Origin: a bacterium
GTDB taxonomy: Bacteria; UBP4; UBA4092; JAOAEQ01
DNA: 18,798 nucleotides
Reading direction: 5' to 3'
Assembly (NCBI GenBank): GCA_026416715.1
Contig: JAOAEQ010000036.1
Span: forward strand, 1-18,798
The position numbers were made by a program, and so were the translations under genes. The first letter of the stretch is position 1. Each line of letters starts with the position of its first letter. This document shows, piece by piece, positions 7,803 to 15,512 of this stretch. The notes beneath the pieces were generated by a model. That model saw only the letters and a list, made by a program, of their open reading frames with translations. It did not search any database and was not told the origin of the DNA.

Positions 7803-8129
7803 ATGGCGTCAACTTCTCAGCCATCAAAAACGTATTGTGCTAAAGGTCAACGGGACTGTAAACGGTTCGAATTGAAAGGGCAATGTGAAGGCGATTGTCC
7901 GATAGTTGTTCGGGAACAAAAACTCGCTGCCGAAGGAAAACTACCGAAAGTAAAAAAGAGTTTAGCGGAACTCTATCACGAACCGGTTGATGTTGATATC
8001 CCGTTTGAATTAGCGGATTTGGTAGCGATAACCGGTCCGGAATATGTTGAGTATATGTCCAAACCGGAATTATCGATTGCCCGATTTAATATATTGCTAT
8101 CGCAGAAAAAAAATACGACCAAACATTGA
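7803..8129 (+). CDS. Small Cys-rich protein of unknown function
   Basis: A 108-residue protein that I do not recognise. Four Cys occur near the N-terminus at 12, 19, 28 and 32 (spacing C-x6-C-x8-C-x3-C) in a lysine/arginine-rich context, which suggests a zinc ribbon or Fe-S site. The rest is charged, with no membrane segment or signal peptide. The gene has a near-consensus promoter and a GGAGG site 10 bases before the ATG, so it is very likely expressed. It ends in TGA, about 190 bp before hdrC, and sits just upstream of the hydrogenase/Hdr operon in the same direction. A role linked to that operon (redox sensing, assembly) is only a guess from position. Confidence 0.7.
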   Translation: MASTSQPSKTYCAKGQRDCKRFELKGQCEGDCPIVVREQKLAAEGKLPKVKKSLAELYHEPVDVDIPFELADLVAITGPEYVEYMSKPELSIARFNILLSQKKNTTKH

Positions 8130-8193
8130 ATAGATATTGAGCAGGATACTTTAAAATCGAAAATTGCAGGGCGGGTTTAGTCTTGAAGTTTCA

Positions 8194-8223
8194 TTGACAT
8201 CAAACAGTTCTAAATGATAGAAT
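8194..8223 (+). promoter_or_regulatory. Promoter of the hdr-nuo-mvh operon
   Basis: A perfect TTGACA (8194-8199) and TAGAAT (8218-8223) are 18 bp apart. The predicted transcript start near 8230 lies upstream of a terminator-like hairpin (8258-8283) and about 90 bases before the hdrC ATG. This is the only good promoter I see for the genes up to 18013. Confidence 0.6.
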
Positions 8224-8257
8224 AGTATTCCAAAATTGAAATGTCTGAAGGTGTATT

Positions 8258-8283
8258 CCGGTCGAAATGAAACCGGTTTTTTT
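8258..8283 (+). terminator. Intrinsic terminator or leader attenuator before hdrC
   Basis: CCGGT (8258-8262) pairs with ACCGG (8272-8276) across a 9-base loop, followed directly by seven T residues (8277-8283). It could end transcription from the upstream small gene. Because the 8194-8223 promoter lies before it, it could also act as an attenuator in the operon leader. Confidence 0.55.
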
Positions 8284-8321
8284 GTGTCTTCTGAAATAAC
8301 TGAAAAAACGAAATTGGAGCT

Positions 8322-8909
8322 ATGGCAAACCCGAATCAAAAAATTACTATCGAACAAGAAATGCAGCTCGGTTTCCTCGACGAAATCTACTCCATACCGG
8401 CTGGCGAAAAAATAAAAGATTGTATTCAATGTGGAACTTGTACGGGGTCATGTCCTGTGAGTTTCGTTATGGATCATGCGCCACGAAAATTATGGGCGAT
8501 GATTCGAGCTGGTATGCGGGACGAAGTATTATCCAGTAACACTATTTGGCTCTGTGCATCATGTTATTCCTGTGCCGTTCGCTGCCCGCAAGAAATCAAA
8601 ATTACCGATGTAATGTATGCGTTGAAACAACTGGCGATGAAAGATAAAAAATTCGCTAAAGATGTAACCGCACCGATATTTGCAAAATATTTCGTCCAAA
8701 TTATCAATCGCTACGGGAGAAACCATGAACCGGAATTGCTGGTTCGATACTATTTAAAAGCCAATCCGCTGGCGATGCTCAAAAACTCGTGGTTAAGTTT
8801 ACAACTTATCCGGCGTGGTCGGTTCCCGTTTTTTCCCGAACGGATTAAAGGGATTAAATCCCTGCGGAAAATGATGAAAAAAGCGCAATCGCTCGATGAA
8901 CTTAGATAG
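8322..8909 (+). CDS. hdrC: HdrC-like heterodisulfide reductase subunit C
   Basis: A 195-residue ferredoxin-type subunit with two [4Fe-4S] motifs: C34-x2-C37-x2-C40-x3-C44 and C78-x2-C81-x2-C84-x3-C88. Between them is the family segment HAPRKLWAMIRAGMRDEVL, and after them the typical ITDVMYALKQLA helix. In HdrABC complexes HdrC relays electrons from the HdrA flavin to the HdrB active site. The C-terminal tail is basic and helical and shows no transmembrane segment, so this is a soluble HdrC rather than a membrane HdrE/DsrM-like protein. A GGAG sits very close (2 bases) to the ATG. It is the first gene of the probable operon, followed by hdrB. Confidence 0.9.
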   Translation: MANPNQKITIEQEMQLGFLDEIYSIPAGEKIKDCIQCGTCTGSCPVSFVMDHAPRKLWAMIRAGMRDEVLSSNTIWLCASCYSCAVRCPQEIKITDVMYALKQLAMKDKKFAKDVTAPIFAKYFVQIINRYGRNHEPELLVRYYLKANPLAMLKNSWLSLQLIRRGRFPFFPERIKGIKSLRKMMKKAQSLDELR

Positions 8910-8913
8910 AAAC

Positions 8914-9028
8914 AAATTCGAATATTTAAATCCGAAATGACTGAATCCAAATTACATTCCTAAAAAAGGTTGATTTTGGAATTAATTAACGATTAATTTG
9001 GATTTTGAACTTTGGATTTTGGATTTGC
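8914..9028. repeat. Converging heptamer arrays between hdrC and hdrB
   Basis: Left array 8914-8962 consists of 7-mers such as AAATCCG and AAATTAC. Right array 8994-9028 consists of TAATTTG, GATTTTG, AACTTTG, GATTTTG and GATTTGC. The two are in inverted orientation: AATCCAAATTA at 8944-8954 matches TAATTTGGATT at 8994-9004, giving a possible hairpin about 30 bases apart. The element fills most of the gap. Confidence 0.6.
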
Positions 9029-9035
9029 ATTAACT

Positions 9036-9905
9036 ATGCGATATGCTTATTATCCCGGCTGTTCATTAAGCGCTACAGCAAAAGCGTATGATATTTCATC
9101 CAAAGTGGTGAGTAAAGAGCTGGGAATTGAATTCGAAGAACTCGAAGATTGGAACTGTTGCGGTGCCACAGCGTATCTTTCAGTAACTGAACTCCTATCG
9201 TTTACCTTTTCCGCTCGGAACCTAGCGTTAGCCGAAAAGATGGGGTTGGATATTGTCGCGCCATGTAGTTCTTGTTTTACCATATTAAATAAAACCAACC
9301 TGTATCTTGCTGAATACCCAGATTTGAAACGGAAAGTTGACATTGCGCTCGCAGAAGGCGGGTTGAAGTATTCCGGTAATGTTAAAGTCCGCCATCTTTT
9401 AGACGTTTATGTCAACGATATCGGCTATCAAAAAATCAAATCGAAAATGAAACGAGACCTAAAAGGATTGAATGTCGCCTGCTATTACGGTTGCCAAATC
9501 GTCAGACCCAAAAATAATTTTGATGACCCGGAAATGCCGACTTCGTTAGATGAATTAGTTACGACGTTAGGCGCGACTCCGGTACATTATCCAGTGAAAA
9601 CAAAATGTTGCGGTAGTTCTCTCATGGGAACAAAAGAAGAGTTAGCCTTGCAGTTAGTTAATAATTTATTAATGTGTGCCGTAGATAATCAAGCGGATTG
9701 TATTGTAACCACTTGTCCGTTATGCCAGATAAATCTTGATGCATTTCAAGGTAAAGTTAATCGGAAGTTTAAAACTAACTATGCGATACCGACTTTGTTC
9801 TTTCCGCAGTTGGTTGGATTAACGTTACCAATTCCTGTTGACGATTTAGCGATTCATAAAGGGATAGTATCGGCAGTTAACGTATTAGAAAAGCTTAAAA
9901 TATAA
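9036..9905 (+). CDS. hdrB: HdrB-like heterodisulfide reductase subunit B
   Basis: A 289-residue protein with two complete CCG domains. The first has C9, C41-C42 and C77-x2-C80. The second begins at ACYYGC, continues with KCCGSS and ends with TTCPLC. These motifs bind the two non-cubane [4Fe-4S] clusters that reduce the disulfide in HdrB. The start at 9036 (MRYAYYPGCS) is chosen because family members begin at this point; a TTG eight codons upstream (9012) falls inside the heptamer repeat and is unlikely. No Cys is missing, so a disulfide- or thiol-type acceptor is plausible, but its identity is unknown: a bacterium without CoM/CoB would need a different substrate. Confidence 0.9.
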   Translation: MRYAYYPGCSLSATAKAYDISSKVVSKELGIEFEELEDWNCCGATAYLSVTELLSFTFSARNLALAEKMGLDIVAPCSSCFTILNKTNLYLAEYPDLKRKVDIALAEGGLKYSGNVKVRHLLDVYVNDIGYQKIKSKMKRDLKGLNVACYYGCQIVRPKNNFDDPEMPTSLDELVTTLGATPVHYPVKTKCCGSSLMGTKEELALQLVNNLLMCAVDNQADCIVTTCPLCQINLDAFQGKVNRKFKTNYAIPTLFFPQLVGLTLPIPVDDLAIHKGIVSAVNVLEKLKI

Positions 9906-9909
9906 CTTG

Positions 9910-9990
9910 AAAAACTAAAAAATGTAACAACGTAAAGAAATAAATAAACCAAGTTTGTTTTTTTCGGTTCTTCAGTTTTTCTGAAGTTAA
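9910..9990. repeat. Inverted octamer-array element upstream of hdrA-N
   Basis: Octamers AAAAACTA, AAAAATGT, AACAACGT, AAAGAAAT and AAATAAAC (9910-9949) are followed by a T-rich right half with TTTCGGTT and CTTCAGTT units. The pattern parallels the element at 6094-6172 unit by unit and, like it, ends within a few bases of a start codon (ATG 9999). Confidence 0.55.
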
Positions 9991-9998
9991 GAATTATT

Positions 9999-10826
9999 AT
10001 GAGCCATAAAATCGGAGTATATGTTTGTCATTGTGGAACGAATATCGCCGGAAAAGTTAATATTTCCGACGTAGTCGAATTTGCGAAAACTTTGCCAGAA
10101 GTAGCGATTGTTCGTGAATATAAATTCATGTGTTCCGACCCGGGACAGGATTTAATCAAGCGGGATATTAAAGACTTGGGATTAGACCGGGTTGTAGTTG
10201 CGTCCTGTTCTCCATTAATGCATGAATCGACGTTCCGAAAAGCTTGCGAACAGGCTGGATTGAATCCTTATTTATTCCAGATGGCGAATATCCGAGAACA
10301 ATGTTCGTGGGTAACGGAAGACCCGGATAAAGCGACGTTGAAAGCGAAAGCGTTAGTCAGTGCAGCTGTTCGGAAAGCAATCGAACTCGAACCGTTGGAA
10401 AAGAAAGAAGTAGCGATAAATCCGAATGTGTTAATCGTCGGCGGCGGTATTGCTGGAATCCAAGCGGCATTAGAAATCGCGAACGCTGGGAAAAAAGTGT
10501 ATCTGGTTGAAAAAGAGCCGTCAATCGGTGGACATATGGCGCAATTTGATAAAACCTTCCCGACTTTAGATTGTGCCGCGTGTATTTTAACTCCGAAAAT
10601 GGTTTCCGTTGGAAAACATGAAAATATCGAATTGTTAAGTTATAGTGAAGTGGTGGATTTTTCCGGGTTCATTGGGAATTTTAAAGTTAAAATTAACCGG
10701 AAAGCGCGATTTGTTGAAGAAGATAAATGCAATAGTTGCGGGCTATGCTGGGGGAGTTGTCCGGCAACGATGCTTCCGAAAAAGCGAGTGATTAAACTCG
10801 GCAATCGAGTGATTAAGAAAACATAA
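9999..10826 (+). CDS. HdrA N-terminal half (flavin Rossmann half plus first ferredoxin motif)
   Basis: A 275-residue protein matching only the first part of HdrA, which is normally about 650 residues or more. The N-terminal domain has VCHCGTNIAG (C10, C12), FMCSDPGQ (C45) and VASCSPLMHESTFR (C70), which hold an Fe-S cluster in HdrA. The FAD-binding GGGIAG is at 148-153. LDCAACILTPKM (C192, C195) matches the HdrA site where some archaea have Sec. A [4Fe-4S] motif C244-x2-C247-x2-C250-x3-C254 follows, then a short basic tail and TAA. The continuation (second ferredoxin motif, second FAD half, C-terminal ferredoxins) is encoded at 13145-14908. The two polypeptides probably assemble one HdrA-like flavoprotein. 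Confidence 0.85.
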   Translation: MSHKIGVYVCHCGTNIAGKVNISDVVEFAKTLPEVAIVREYKFMCSDPGQDLIKRDIKDLGLDRVVVASCSPLMHESTFRKACEQAGLNPYLFQMANIREQCSWVTEDPDKATLKAKALVSAAVRKAIELEPLEKKEVAINPNVLIVGGGIAGIQAALEIANAGKKVYLVEKEPSIGGHMAQFDKTFPTLDCAACILTPKMVSVGKHENIELLSYSEVVDFSGFIGNFKVKINRKARFVEEDKCNSCGLCWGSCPATMLPKKRVIKLGNRVIKKT

Positions 10827-10943
10827 TCGATAGGATTGTTCGTTTTGATAAATCATAGGTATCGGTTTAGAGAATAAACGGTTTTGTCACATTGAACAAC
10901 CGACTCTTAACTGAAATTTCAACTAGGTAACGAGATTGAGACA

Positions 10944-11162
10944 ATGGATATTGCAATGAGTCAATTTATCGAACAAACCTGCCAGAAATATGCCAATAGC
11001 AAAGAAGCGTTGGTGATGATTCTGCAGGATGTGCAGAAGCGCTATAAAGGATTATCCGAACCGGCGTTACGCGAAATTGCGCAGCGACTTCAAGTTCCGC
11101 TATCGCAGGTATATGGTGTTGCGAGTTTCTATAAAGAGTTCCAGATTCAGGAATTAGGGTAA
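10944..11162 (+). CDS. NuoE N-terminal helical domain stub
   Basis: A 72-residue protein that matches only the helical N-terminal domain of NuoE/24 kDa subunits: a run of helices ending in the strongly conserved VYGVASFYKEFQ (57-68). The thioredoxin-like [2Fe-2S] domain that normally follows, with its four Cys, is absent and there is no Cys-rich frame in the 187 bp downstream. The following NuoF-like protein has its own thioredoxin-like domain, which may replace it. The domain could serve as a docking piece for the NuoF-like subunit. The upstream GAGATTGAG gives only a weak ribosome site. Confidence 0.7.
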   Translation: MDIAMSQFIEQTCQKYANSKEALVMILQDVQKRYKGLSEPALREIAQRLQVPLSQVYGVASFYKEFQIQELG

Positions 11163-11349
11163 ACCCCGAATTAGGGATAGATATCGATTATGTTCTCCTA
11201 AATCTAAAATAGGGATTACGCAAAGTAAATTATCTATATAAATAAAACGATTGAGAGAACCACTAGCGTCGCGCATTTATTTAGAAACAAAAAAGCGTTC
11301 GGGTTTTTAACCTAAAATGCACATAATAGCTATAGACTGAATTGAGTGT

Positions 11350-13143
11350 ATGCTGAAGATAAAAACGATAGACGATTTACATCAAATACATCATCAGGCG
11401 GATAAACAACTGTATCCGGATAAGATAAAGATTACCGTTGGTGTTTCTTCCTGTGGTATTTCAGCCGGTGCAGATTTGGTTTTCAGAAAGATTCAGGAGA
11501 AAGTTGACCAATTACATTTTGACGCTATCGTTGCATCGACCGGGTGTATTGGATACTGTCAGCAGGAACCGATTGTTGCGGTTCGAAAACCGAATCAACC
11601 GGTAGTATTCTATGGAAAAGTTGATGTGAAAAAGGCGGAAGAGATTGTCACCGGCCTAAAAACCGGGAAAATGGTTACTGATTCTATCCTAGGAAAACTC
11701 GAGCAGAACGAAACGTTACTCAATCCGCATCAGCATCAATATTCAGTGTTGCCGGGTAATTCCGAGTATGCGCATATTCCTTCCTTATTCGAGCTACCGT
11801 TCTATAGCAAGCAAAAAAGAGTTATAACTCGCAACTGCGGTTTTATCAATCCGGATAGTATTGAAGAATATATTGCGCAGGGTGGATACTATTCACTCTA
11901 TCAAGTCTTATCGCAAAAGATAGCTTCTGACGCGATTGTATCCGAACTGAAAACTGCTAGACTTCGGGGACGGAGCGGGGAAGGATTTCCTACAGCATTG
12001 AAATGGGAAGCAGCGAAAAAAGTTGAAGCACCGGTGAAATATATTATTTGTAACGGGAGTGAATGCGATCCGATTGCTGTGAAAGACCGGCTCCTGTTCG
12101 AAAGTGACCCGCATGCGGTCATTGAAGGAATGCTCATTGGCGCATATACTATCGGAGCAAAAGAGGGATATATCTATCTTCGGAGTTCGTATACCCGAGC
12201 AATCGAAAAAATTCAGAATGCTATCCAACAAGCGGAACGATATGGACTATTAGGCGATGATATTTGCGGAACCGGATTTTCATTTAAACTCAAAGTTATT
12301 CGCGGCGCTGGCTCGTATATGACAGCTGCGGCAACTGCGTTACTCGCTGCTATTGAAGGGTTTGTTCCGGAACCGAGAGCGAAATATGTCCATGTCCTTG
12401 AACAAGGGCTTTATAATAAACCTACTGTCATTAATAGTCCGGAAACATTAGCGAATATCCCAGTGATTATTGGTCGAGGCGGTACGTGGTTTGCTGGGAT
12501 CGGAACGGAGAGAAGTAAAGGAACCAAATTGTTTACCCTTTCCGGTGCGATTAAAAATTCCGGAATTATTGAAATCCCGATGGGAATAACCATCAAAGAA
12601 ATTATAACTGATATCGGGGAAGGTGCATCTCCTGCAAATACCATTAAAGGAATCCATTTCGGTGGTCCTTCCGGCGGAATCTTATCACTCAACAGCGGAA
12701 CGGAAAAATCCTTTGCAGAAACTGCGGTTGATTTCGAGCAATTAGCTGCTGCTGGAAGCACTATCGGTAGCGGAAGCATTTTTGTTATTCCCAAAAACCT
12801 TTGTATAGTCGATTATCTAAAATCGCATGTTGATTTTCTCAAAGAAGAAATTTGCGGTAAATGCACCCCGTGCAGAGAAGGTATCCGCAATATTTCCCGG
12901 ATATTAACTGCAATTAGTAATGGGAAAGGAAACGAACAAGATTTAGATTTATTACAAGAAATCGCTGCAGTGATGATTGATACGTCATTATGCGAAATTG
13001 GGGTTACTGCAACGAATCCGATTTTAAGCAGTCTCGTTTATTTTAACGAAGAATATCGGAGTCATATCCGAGATAAAACATGTCGTATCAAACCCGGTTC
13101 GGCAGCGAAACCACCGAACCTAAACGCTAAAATGGTATGGTAA
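11350..13143 (+). CDS. NuoF-like flavoprotein with N-terminal thioredoxin-like [2Fe-2S] domain
   Basis: A 597-residue relative of NuoF/HydB/HndC. Residues 25-105 form a thioredoxin-like domain with VGVSSCGISAGA (C35) and STGCIGYC (C66, C70), as in HndB-type proteins. The flavin region follows with LRGRSGEGFPT (205-215), NGSECDP (235-241) and GAGSYMTAAATAL (319-331). In canonical NuoF these read GRGGAGFPTG, NADEGEP and GAGAYICGEETAL, so the paired Glu of CGEE are replaced by Ala327-Ala328. The C-terminal [4Fe-4S] site is intact: C502-x2-C505-x2-C508 and C548. It should transfer electrons between a flavin and the NuoG-like [2Fe-2S] subunit encoded next, one base downstream. NAD(H) use is doubtful given the changed site. 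Confidence 0.85.
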   Translation: MLKIKTIDDLHQIHHQADKQLYPDKIKITVGVSSCGISAGADLVFRKIQEKVDQLHFDAIVASTGCIGYCQQEPIVAVRKPNQPVVFYGKVDVKKAEEIVTGLKTGKMVTDSILGKLEQNETLLNPHQHQYSVLPGNSEYAHIPSLFELPFYSKQKRVITRNCGFINPDSIEEYIAQGGYYSLYQVLSQKIASDAIVSELKTARLRGRSGEGFPTALKWEAAKKVEAPVKYIICNGSECDPIAVKDRLLFESDPHAVIEGMLIGAYTIGAKEGYIYLRSSYTRAIEKIQNAIQQAERYGLLGDDICGTGFSFKLKVIRGAGSYMTAAATALLAAIEGFVPEPRAKYVHVLEQGLYNKPTVINSPETLANIPVIIGRGGTWFAGIGTERSKGTKLFTLSGAIKNSGIIEIPMGITIKEIITDIGEGASPANTIKGIHFGGPSGGILSLNSGTEKSFAETAVDFEQLAAAGSTIGSGSIFVIPKNLCIVDYLKSHVDFLKEEICGKCTPCREGIRNISRILTAISNGKGNEQDLDLLQEIAAVMIDTSLCEIGVTATNPILSSLVYFNEEYRSHIRDKTCRIKPGSAAKPPNLNAKMVW

Positions 13144-13144
13144 T

Positions 13145-14908
13145 ATGAGTCCACTCACTACGGTTAACTTTACGATTAATGGAATTCAGGTTAAAGCAGA
13201 AAAGGGTACTCCGCTTATCCAATCGGCTAGTAAACTGGGGATACCGATCCCGGCATTATGTACTTACGAACATATGGAACCCTATGGTGCATGTCGTCTT
13301 TGTGTCGTGGAACTCCATCGGGGTAATCGCAGTCGGTTGGTAACCGCCTGCAACTATCCAGCAAGTGAAGGTATCGCGATTGTAACCGATAGTCCACGTG
13401 TCCAGCGTGCTCGAAAAATGAATCTCGAATTTCTGCTCGGACAGAATGCTAATGTTCCGGTTATTCAGGATTTAGCGAAACAGTATGGGATAACCGAATC
13501 TCGGTTCGGAAAAGAACCAGGCGGATGTATTCTTTGCGGATTATGTGTTCGGATATGTGATGAAGTGGTTGGCGCCCATGCATTAACCTTCGCTCATACT
13601 GGATGCAATCGAGAAGTAGCCGTTCCGTTTAATAAAGAATCGGATGCGTGTATCGCTTGCGGTGCCTGTGCGTTTGTCTGTCCAACCGGCTACATAAAAG
13701 TTGAAGATTATAAAAACCGAAAAATCGTTCATTCAGAATTAACCCTGGGCCCGAAAACCCCCATTTATGTTCCAACCCTACAATCCGTTCCGAACGTTCC
13801 GGTGATTGATAAAGAAAGTTGTATCCATTTTAAAACTGGTAAATGTAAAATCTGCGCTAAAATCTGCGAATCTCGCGCAATTGACCATACCATGCAAGAT
13901 AAAACGGTTGAAATTGAAGTTGGGACAGCGATTATTGCTACCGGATTCAAGCCATTCGATCCGAGTGTTTTGACTCAATATGGATATGGAAAATACGACA
14001 ACGTCCTAACTGCGCTAGAGTTTGAACGACTGAACTGCGCTGCCGGACCAACCGGCGGAAAAGTGTTGATGACGAACGGTGAACCGCCGAAAAGTATCGC
14101 TATTTTGCATTGTATCGGGAGTCGGGATAAACAATATAACGAATATTGTTCTCGGGTCTGTTGTATGTATGCCTTGAAATTTGCGCATCTGGTGAAAGAA
14201 AAAACGAATGCGGAAGTATACGATTTATATTTAGATTTACGCTGTTTCGGAAAAGGATATGAAGAATTTTATCATCGCTTATTGGAGGAAGATGTGCGGT
14301 TTATTCGCGGAAAAGGTGCGGAAGTATCGGATTTTGCTATCTATCCCGGTGAAAAAGGAAAATTGATTGTGCGCGTTGAAGATACGTTATTAGGTCTTGT
14401 CCGTCGGATTCCGGTGGATATGGTAGTGCTCTGTACGGCGTTAGAAGCGGCAGAAAATGCGAAAGAAATTGCGCGCATGTTCTCGATAAGTCAAGGGAAA
14501 GACCGATTCTTTATCGAAAAACATCCGAAACTTGGGCCAGTAGCAACAAATACCGATGGAATTTTCATTGCTGGAGTCTGTCAGGGACCGAAAGATATTC
14601 CGGATACAGTTGCGCAAGGGTCAGCCGCAGCGGCGGCCGTATTATCGCTAATTATGAAAGGAAGCGCAGAAATCGAATCGGCGGTATCGGTAATAGACCC
14701 TGACTTATGTAGTGGGTGTAAAATCTGCAATGAACTATGTCCCTATGCAGCGATACTATTCAATGCGGATAAGAAAATTTCTGAAATTAATGAAGCATTA
14801 TGTAAAGGTTGTGGGACATGTGCTGCCGCGTGCCCGAGTGGAGCAATCACGGCGCGCCATTTTACTACGAAACAAATTATGTCTGAAATTGAAGGGGTTC
14901 TTTTATAA
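13145..14908 (+). CDS. NuoG-like iron-sulfur domain fused to the C-terminal half of HdrA
   Basis: A 587-residue fusion. Residues 1-85 are a [2Fe-2S] ferredoxin fold (C39, C50, C53, C69). The His-Cys [4Fe-4S] segment usual in NuoG/HoxU is missing: residues 95-112 contain no Cys. Two [4Fe-4S] motifs follow (C128/131/134/138 and C169/172/175/179). From about 200 the sequence is HdrA, resuming where the separate N-terminal half stops: IYVP...VPNVPVIDKESC, a ferredoxin motif (C226, C234, C237, C241), FAD strand GTAIIATGF, CIGSR...YCSRVCC (C323, C335, C339, C340), NTDGIFIAGV, and two C-terminal [4Fe-4S] motifs (C522/525/528/532 and C553/556/559/563). It should bridge the NuoF-like subunit to the Hdr and Mvh modules. 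The start is one base after the preceding stop, indicating translational coupling. Confidence 0.85.
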   Translation: MSPLTTVNFTINGIQVKAEKGTPLIQSASKLGIPIPALCTYEHMEPYGACRLCVVELHRGNRSRLVTACNYPASEGIAIVTDSPRVQRARKMNLEFLLGQNANVPVIQDLAKQYGITESRFGKEPGGCILCGLCVRICDEVVGAHALTFAHTGCNREVAVPFNKESDACIACGACAFVCPTGYIKVEDYKNRKIVHSELTLGPKTPIYVPTLQSVPNVPVIDKESCIHFKTGKCKICAKICESRAIDHTMQDKTVEIEVGTAIIATGFKPFDPSVLTQYGYGKYDNVLTALEFERLNCAAGPTGGKVLMTNGEPPKSIAILHCIGSRDKQYNEYCSRVCCMYALKFAHLVKEKTNAEVYDLYLDLRCFGKGYEEFYHRLLEEDVRFIRGKGAEVSDFAIYPGEKGKLIVRVEDTLLGLVRRIPVDMVVLCTALEAAENAKEIARMFSISQGKDRFFIEKHPKLGPVATNTDGIFIAGVCQGPKDIPDTVAQGSAAAAAVLSLIMKGSAEIESAVSVIDPDLCSGCKICNELCPYAAILFNADKKISEINEALCKGCGTCAAACPSGAITARHFTTKQIMSEIEGVLL

Positions 14909-15029
14909 AAAATCCAAATGTCACATAAATCGTTCAATAACTCAAATTTTTAATGTCGGGTTCACTGGTTCAATGATTAAACGATTTATTTAGATTTTTT
15001 TGGAATTAGGTTTTTGGGGTCATTAAGCC
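14909..15029. repeat. Intergenic inverted repeat before mvhD
   Basis: ATAAATCGTT (14925-14934) is exactly complementary to AACGATTTAT (14980-14989), with a roughly 45-base loop that includes GTTCACTGGTTCAATG, which looks like a decayed octamer array. No T-run follows the pair directly. It may be another member of the local hairpin-forming repeats. Confidence 0.45.
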
Positions 15030-15491
15030 ATGGCTGAGTTTGAACCGAAAATAGTAGGATTTTTATGTAACTGGTGTTCTTATACCGGTGCGGATTTAGC
15101 TGGCACTTCGCGGAAAAAATATGCGCCGAATGTTCGCGTTATTCGTGTGATGTGTAGTGGCAGAGTTGAGCCGACCTTTGTTTTAAAAGCGTTTGAAGAA
15201 GGAGCGGATGGCGTATTGATACTTGGTTGTCATCCGGGCGATTGTCATTATGCGGAAGGAAACTATAAAACCATGCGGCGATATCCGTTACTCAAAAAAA
15301 TGTTGACCCAATTAGGATTAGAAGAAGGACGAATTCGGCTCGATTGGGTATCAGCATCGGAAGGCGACCGGTTTGCTGAAGTAGTCAATGAAATGACAGA
15401 ACAGGTACGTAAACTCGGTCCGTTAAACTGGAAACAACGCGTGCAAAGTCTTGAAATGAAAGAAGAAAAACCTGAACATAACAACAAATAG
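15030..15491 (+). CDS. mvhD: MvhD-like electron-transfer subunit
   Basis: A 153-residue [2Fe-2S] protein with the complete MvhD signature: [18 protein letters not shown] (C13, C16), [10 protein letters not shown] (C42) and [14 protein letters not shown] (C67, C72). In MvhADG-HdrABC complexes it connects the hydrogenase small subunit to HdrA. The Cys at the position that is Sec in some methanococcal VhuD proteins is a normal Cys here. The C-terminal extension after about residue 130 is charged. A GGGG lies about 10 bases before the ATG. Its place between the HdrA C-terminal fusion and mvhG fits the electron path. Confidence 0.92.
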   Translation: MAEFEPKIVGFLCNWCSYTGADLAGTSRKKYAPNVRVIRVMCSGRVEPTFVLKAFEEGADGVLILGCHPGDCHYAEGNYKTMRRYPLLKKMLTQLGLEEGRIRLDWVSASEGDRFAEVVNEMTEQVRKLGPLNWKQRVQSLEMKEEKPEHNNK

Positions 15492-15512
15492 ATATATTAT
15501 CCTATATTATCT

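Noticed and set aside
6094-9028. A CRISPR array from the short repeats
   Set aside because: Units are 7-8 bases without spacers, and no cas gene is present.
9012-9035. Upstream TTG start for hdrB
   Set aside because: The extra eight residues come from the heptamer repeat, and HdrB proteins start at the MRYAYYPGCS position.
11376-11560. Loss of one Cys in the thioredoxin-like [2Fe-2S] domain of the NuoF-like protein (C35, C66, C70 only)
   Set aside because: HndB-type proteins show the same GxxTCGIAAGA...TGCIGLC pattern as I recall it, so this is a family trait rather than damage.
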